NCBI RefSeq assembly: GCF_024723735.1
Contig: NZ_JANQDU010000001.1
Span: forward strand, 62,001 to 126,000
Reading direction: 5' to 3'
DNA: 64,000 bases
Source of the DNA: Frigidibacter sp. ROC022
GTDB lineage: Bacteria; Pseudomonadota; Alphaproteobacteria; Rhodobacterales; Rhodobacteraceae
In this document: positions 60,459-64,000 of the stretch, piece by piece
How positions within the stretch are numbered: the first letter of the stretch is position 1
How the letters are laid out: each line of letters starts with the position of its first letter
Made by a program: the position numbers and the translations under genes
The notes under the pieces: model-generated
Seen by the model: the letters and a program-made list of their open reading frames with translations, nothing else
Database searches by the model: none
What the model was told of the DNA's origin: nothing

Positions 60459-61937
60459 ATGCCCGACCAGACCACCAATCTTGCAAGCCTGCTGAACGAC
60501 CCCGGGCTTCTTGCCACCCGCGCCTATCTGGGCGGCGAGTGGTGCGATGCGGCCGACGGTTCGACCTTCCCGGTCACCAACCCGGCCCGCGGCGATGTCA
60601 TCGCCGAGGTGGCGGACCTGAGCCGGGCCGAGGTCGCCCGGGCGATCGACCTGGCCCATGCGGCGCAGAAGGACTGGGCCGGCTGGACCGGCAAGGAACG
60701 CGCGGCGGTGCTGCGCAAATGGTTCGACCTGATGGTCGAACATGCCGATGACCTGGGCCGTATCCTGACCGCCGAACAGGGCAAACCCTTTGCCGAGGCG
60801 CGGGGCGAGATCCTCTATGGCGCTTCCTTCGTGGAGTGGTTTGCCGAAGAGGCCAAGCGGCTCTACGGCGAAACCGTGCCGGGCCACCAGCGCGACAAGC
60901 GGATCATGGTCATCAAGCAGCCGATCGGCGTCGCGGCCAGCATCACGCCCTGGAACTTCCCCAATGCGATGATCACCCGCAAGGCCGCACCGGCGCTGGC
61001 GGCGGGCTGCGCCTTCGTCTCGCGCCCGGCGGCCGAGACCCCGCTCTCGGCGCTGGCGCTCGGGGTGCTGGCGGACCGGGCCGGGATCCCGAAGGGCGTG
61101 CTGTCCTTCCTGCCGTCGAAACGCTCCAGCGAGATCGGCAAGGAGTTTTGCGAGAATCCCAAGGTGCGGAAGCTGACCTTCACCGGCTCGACCGAAGTGG
61201 GCCGCATCCTGCTGCGGCAGGCGGCCGATCAGGTGATGAAATGCTCGATGGAGCTGGGCGGCAATGCGCCGTTCATCGTCTTCGACGACGCCGATCTGGA
61301 TGCCGCCGTCGAAGGCGCGATCATCTGCAAGTTCCGCAACAACGGCCAGACCTGCGTCTGCGCCAACCGGATCTACGTGCAGGCCGGGGTCTATGACGCC
61401 TTTGCCGAGAAGCTGGCGGCGGCACTGAAGAAGCAGAAGATCGGCGACGGGCTGGAGCAGGGGACCACGCTGGGACCGCTGATCAATGCCGACGCGGTCG
61501 CCAAGGTCGAGGAGCATCTGGCCGACGCCACCGCCAAGGGCGGCAAGGTGCTGACCGGCGGCAAGCGCAGCAATCTGGGCGGCACCTTCTTCGAGCCGAC
61601 CATCGTCACCGGCGCCACCCGCGAGATGGCCTTTGCCGAGGAAGAGACCTTCGGTCCGCTGGCGCCGCTGTTCAGGTTCGAGACCGTCGACGAGGTGATC
61701 GAGCTGGCCAATGACACGATCTTCGGGCTGGCGTCCTATTTCTACGCCAAGGACCTGAGCCGGGTCTGGAAGGTCGCCGAGGCGCTGGAATACGGCATGG
61801 TCGGGGTCAACACCGGGCTGATCTCGACCGAGGTGGCGCCGTTCGGCGGGGTCAAGCAATCCGGGCTGGGGCGCGAGGGGTCGCGGCACGGAATCGACGA
61901 GTTCACCGAGATGAAATACGTCTGCCTGTCGGTGTGA
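60459..61937 (+). CDS. gabD: NAD(P)-dependent succinate-semialdehyde dehydrogenase
   Basis: 492 residues from ATG 60459, with GAGG six bases upstream; the frame is also open from 60444. Aldehyde dehydrogenase motifs: PWNFPNAMITRK, FTGSTEVGR, catalytic Glu in MELGGNAPFIVFDDADLD, and the catalytic Cys in NNGQTCVCANR, where the C-V-C pair is typical of GabD. The usual cofactor lysine in the K-P-A motif is Arg here (FVSRPAAETPLS). It oxidises succinate semialdehyde to succinate. The gene stands alone and is followed by a 20-base perfect palindrome. Confidence 0.9.
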   Translation: MPDQTTNLASLLNDPGLLATRAYLGGEWCDAADGSTFPVTNPARGDVIAEVADLSRAEVARAIDLAHAAQKDWAGWTGKERAAVLRKWFDLMVEHADDLGRILTAEQGKPFAEARGEILYGASFVEWFAEEAKRLYGETVPGHQRDKRIMVIKQPIGVAASITPWNFPNAMITRKAAPALAAGCAFVSRPAAETPLSALALGVLADRAGIPKGVLSFLPSKRSSEIGKEFCENPKVRKLTFTGSTEVGRILLRQAADQVMKCSMELGGNAPFIVFDDADLDAAVEGAIICKFRNNGQTCVCANRIYVQAGVYDAFAEKLAAALKKQKIGDGLEQGTTLGPLINADAVAKVEEHLADATAKGGKVLTGGKRSNLGGTFFEPTIVTGATREMAFAEEETFGPLAPLFRFETVDEVIELANDTIFGLASYFYAKDLSRVWKVAEALEYGMVGVNTGLISTEVAPFGGVKQSGLGREGSRHGIDEFTEMKYVCLSV

Positions 61938-61942
61938 ATCGG

Positions 61943-61962
61943 GGCGTCCCCATGGGGACGCC
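61943..61962. repeat. 20-base perfect palindrome after gabD
   Basis: GGCGTCCCCATGGGGACGCC is its own reverse complement. Its 14-base core GTCCCCATGGGGAC recurs at 8067-8080 near the sigma-factor gene. A second palindrome, ATACACGTGTAT, follows at 61979-61990. As RNA the first could form a terminator-like hairpin, but no T-run follows. Confidence 0.6.
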
Positions 61963-62004
61963 TTGCAAGTCATTGAAAATACACGTGTATTCCAAAGAAC
62001 CCCT

Positions 62005-63078
62005 CTAGGGCGCGCTGCGATAGGCCAGAAAGCCGTTGTCATGGGCCGGAGCAAAGTCCTCGGCGCAGCCTGCGGTGGCGGCGGTGAAGGTCAGGGTCCG
62101 GCCCGGCGCGGCGGCCCGGGTCTCGATGAAATGGCCGTAGCAGCTGGACGAGCACCAGAAGATCGCGCCGTCCACCGTGGCCGGGTGCGCGATCGAGCCA
62201 TCGGGCCTTGCAAGCTGTTCGTCGCGCAGCGTGCCGCTCATGATCTGGCAACTGCCCTGCTGGCTGTAGGCGGTGACGGCCATCGGCACCGGAATGCCGA
62301 CGATGTCGCGGCCATCGGCATCCTTGCGGGGGCTCCAGCCGTCGCGGCTGATACGCTGCTCGCGGCCCGAGAAGCAGTCGAGCACGGCCTGGTCGCCGTC
62401 ATGTTCGACGTTGTAGAAATACCGCCCGGCGGCATCGGTGGCCCCCCGGCAGGCGTCGAGCTTGTCCTCGATGTCATGGTCCGGATCGAACCAGCCGAGC
62501 GCCAGGATCGGGAAGCCGTCGGCGGCATAGCCGATCGGTTGCAGCTGCTGTTCGACCGCCTCGGCGCCAAGTTCCTCGATCAGGCAGTTCGGCGCCCGGT
62601 GGTAATGATAGTCGTCGCCGCGCCCGGCATGGCCGCCGCAGCTGTCCAGCTCGCCGGCCTCGGCGGCGCTGACCGGGCGGCCCGAGGCCTGGACCGGGCC
62701 CTGGGTATCGGGGCTGAAGATCGGCACGCCGTTGACCGCGACGCCGATCGCGCCGGGGCGGGTCTCGCTGGGGTGGCTGGCCAGTTCCGGGTCGCGGGGC
62801 AGGGTGAAGTGATAGCTGTGCGGCCGCGGGAACTGCTGGTTATGCGCGGTCATCCCGGTCATCAACGTATGGCTGGCATCGGGCAGGCCGATGCTTTCGA
62901 AGCTGAAGCGGGCGGTCGTGCAGCCCAGCCCCTGCACCTCGTCGGTGAAACAGGCCGCGTCGCAGGCGCAATCGGCGATCTCTTCATCCAGCGTATGGGC
63001 CAGGGCCGGGGCGGCGCCGGACAGCGTCAGGCCGAGGGTCAGGCCAAGGCCATGGCAGAGGGGGGCGATGCGGGTCAT
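62005..63078 (-). CDS. Secreted YHYH-domain protein
   Basis: 357 residues from ATG 63078 (upstream open frame is not used). Signal peptide LCHGLGLTLGLTLSGAAPALA. The motif DDYHYHRAPNCL gives the family its name; many paired cysteines (CACDAAC, CSSSCYG) suggest disulfides in the periplasm. GYAADGFPILALGWFDPD and DACRGATD are further family landmarks. YHYH proteins are uncharacterised; metal binding is likely from the His-rich motif. Monocistronic. Confidence 0.82.
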   Translation of the reverse strand: MTRIAPLCHGLGLTLGLTLSGAAPALAHTLDEEIADCACDAACFTDEVQGLGCTTARFSFESIGLPDASHTLMTGMTAHNQQFPRPHSYHFTLPRDPELASHPSETRPGAIGVAVNGVPIFSPDTQGPVQASGRPVSAAEAGELDSCGGHAGRGDDYHYHRAPNCLIEELGAEAVEQQLQPIGYAADGFPILALGWFDPDHDIEDKLDACRGATDAAGRYFYNVEHDGDQAVLDCFSGREQRISRDGWSPRKDADGRDIVGIPVPMAVTAYSQQGSCQIMSGTLRDEQLARPDGSIAHPATVDGAIFWCSSSCYGHFIETRAAAPGRTLTFTAATAGCAEDFAPAHDNGFLAYRSAP

Positions 63079-63182
63079 TCTGGTTCCTTCCGTGCAGGAC
63101 AATGCAGGCGCCGGGACGATATCGTGCCGTCGGCGACGGGAATTGAACGGCCGCGCGCCGGGGGTCCGTCGCTGCGGCCGCT

Positions 63183-63944
63183 TCAGCGCCGAAAGGGTTT
63201 CAGCCAGCCAAGCCCTTCCGAGGTGCGTTTCGCGGGCCGGTATTCGGCCGAGACCCAGCCCGTGTAGCCATCCGAATCGAGCCGGTCGAAGAAGGCCGGA
63301 TAGTCGATCTCTCCCTTCACCGGCTCGTGCCGGCCGGGCGTGCCCGCGATCTGGACATGACGTGCCAGCCGGCCCCATCGGTCCCAGGCGGCGGGCACGT
63401 CCCCGGTGATGATCCGGGCATGATAGGCGTCGAACTGCAACCCCAGGTTGGGCGCGTCGATCTCGTCCAGCAGGTCGGCGGCCTGCCCGAAATCGTTCAG
63501 GAAGTAGCCGGGCATGTCGATCGGGTTCAGCGGCTCGATGGTCAGCGACTGCCGGGGCGCCTCGGCAGCGGCCCAGGCGAGGTTGTCGGCGAAGGTCGCG
63601 CGCGCCGCGGGCCCTTCTGCGACACCGGCCATGATGTGGATATGCTGCGGCTTCATCGCCCGGGCAAAGCGCAGGGCGCGGCGGAAATCCGAGCGGAACC
63701 GCTCTTCGCGTCCCGGCACTGCCGCGAAACCGCGCTCGCCCCCGGCCCAGTTCGGCGGCGGCGCGTTGATCAACACCAGCGGCAGACCCAGCCGGGTCAG
63801 CCGTTCGGTGATCTCCTTGACCGGATCGTCATAGGGAAACAGGATCTCGACGGCCTCGAACCCGTCCGCCCTGGCCTCGTCGAACCGTTCGAGGAAGGGA
63901 AACTCCGGGTAGAGCATCGTCAGGTTGGCGGCGAAACGGGGCAT
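63183..63944 (-). CDS. hyi: Hydroxypyruvate isomerase
   Basis: A 253-residue TIM-barrel isomerase. MPRFAANLTMLYPEFPFLER is the classic Hyi start; LTIEPLNPIDMPGYF carries a metal-binding Glu, LGLQFDAYHARI an Asp/His, and HVQIAGTPGRHEP and GWVSAEYRP the remaining metal ligands. It interconverts hydroxypyruvate and tartronate semialdehyde in glyoxylate metabolism, downstream of glycolate oxidation. It follows, almost without gap, another minus-strand gene that enters from the window edge. Confidence 0.92.
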   Translation of the reverse strand: MPRFAANLTMLYPEFPFLERFDEARADGFEAVEILFPYDDPVKEITERLTRLGLPLVLINAPPPNWAGGERGFAAVPGREERFRSDFRRALRFARAMKPQHIHIMAGVAEGPAARATFADNLAWAAAEAPRQSLTIEPLNPIDMPGYFLNDFGQAADLLDEIDAPNLGLQFDAYHARIITGDVPAAWDRWGRLARHVQIAGTPGRHEPVKGEIDYPAFFDRLDSDGYTGWVSAEYRPAKRTSEGLGWLKPFRR

Positions 63945-64000
63945 TCAGAACCTTTCGACCCAGGGGCGCAGCGACAGTTCCTCGGACCAGGCCGAACGGT
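63945..64000 (-). CDS. C-terminal end of an unidentified upstream gene (partial)
   Basis: The minus-strand frame ends RSAWSEELSLRPWVERF and stops at TGA (63947-63945) directly before the hyi start. The 17 residues are too few for identification. Co-transcription with hyi suggests a glyoxylate-metabolism gene, without further support. Confidence 0.5.
   Translation of the reverse strand, partial: RSAWSEELSLRPWVERF

Overview
The window looks like the chromosome (or a large replicon) of a GC-rich alphaproteobacterium of the Rhodobacteraceae/Paracoccaceae type. The gene set (glcDEF, TIGR02300 'FYDLN' protein, TrkH, dipeptide ABC genes, YHYH protein), the GC-rich third codon positions and the many ATGA/TGATG overlaps all fit this. 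No species can be named from the sequence alone.

Layout. 0-22.5 kb is backbone: the end of a dipeptide/oligopeptide ABC operon, polA, a MerR-DUF433/PIN toxin-antitoxin locus whose toxin has lost an obvious start, an ECF sigma factor with a membrane-anchored VWA protein, a secreted phytase-like protein behind a Pho-box-like repeat, hsp20, a secreted trypsin-like protease, glycolate oxidase glcD-glcE-(inserted opposite-strand gene)-glcF, a GntR regulator, a YgjP-type metalloprotease and tRNA-Ala(GGC). Directly behind the tRNA lie two broken IS3-family remnants. From there to about 57.5 kb runs a catabolic island with lower GC to the eye, ending near a small IS6-like transposase remnant. From 57.7 kb backbone resumes with TrkH, a Zn-ribbon protein, an alpha/beta hydrolase, a succinate-semialdehyde dehydrogenase, a YHYH protein and a hydroxypyruvate isomerase.

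The island has three blocks. Block 1 (23.2-30.1 kb): a SorC regulator divergent from an Fbp/PhnS-like ABC transporter, a beta-CASP-like MBL hydrolase and a SurE nucleotidase, suggesting import and dephosphorylation of an organophosphate. Block 2 (30.3-45.3 kb): two divergent operons. One runs leftward: COG4091/DRL-type reductase with SAF domain, acetoin-dehydrogenase-like E1alpha, E1beta and E2 (lipoyl plus alpha/beta hydrolase), SorC regulator, and two unknown proteins. The other runs rightward: CUT1 sugar ABC transporter, PfkB kinase, and two unknown proteins. The two unknown proteins at the end of each arm are homologous, so an undescribed two-gene module occurs twice. I infer that block 2 degrades 2-C-methyl-D-erythritol by running the first MEP-pathway step backwards: import, phosphorylation to MEP, conversion to DXP, then thiamine-dependent acetoin-like cleavage to acetyl-CoA and glyceraldehyde 3-phosphate. 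Block 3 (45.4-57.3 kb): a D-apionate cluster with GntR regulator, ApnO-like oxidoisomerase, ribose-type ABC importer, SMP-30 lactonase, ApnL-like lactonase, RuBisCO-like protein (OiaT/OiaX type) and DUF1537 kinase (OiaK type).

The blocks may connect to the backbone. If the RuBisCO-like protein is the OiaT type, apionate yields 3-phosphoglycerate plus glycolate, which GlcDEF would oxidise; the glcD and apionate promoter regions carry similar AATTGGTC-type inverted half-sites. All functional assignments come from reading motifs and gene context; nothing was searched or computed.
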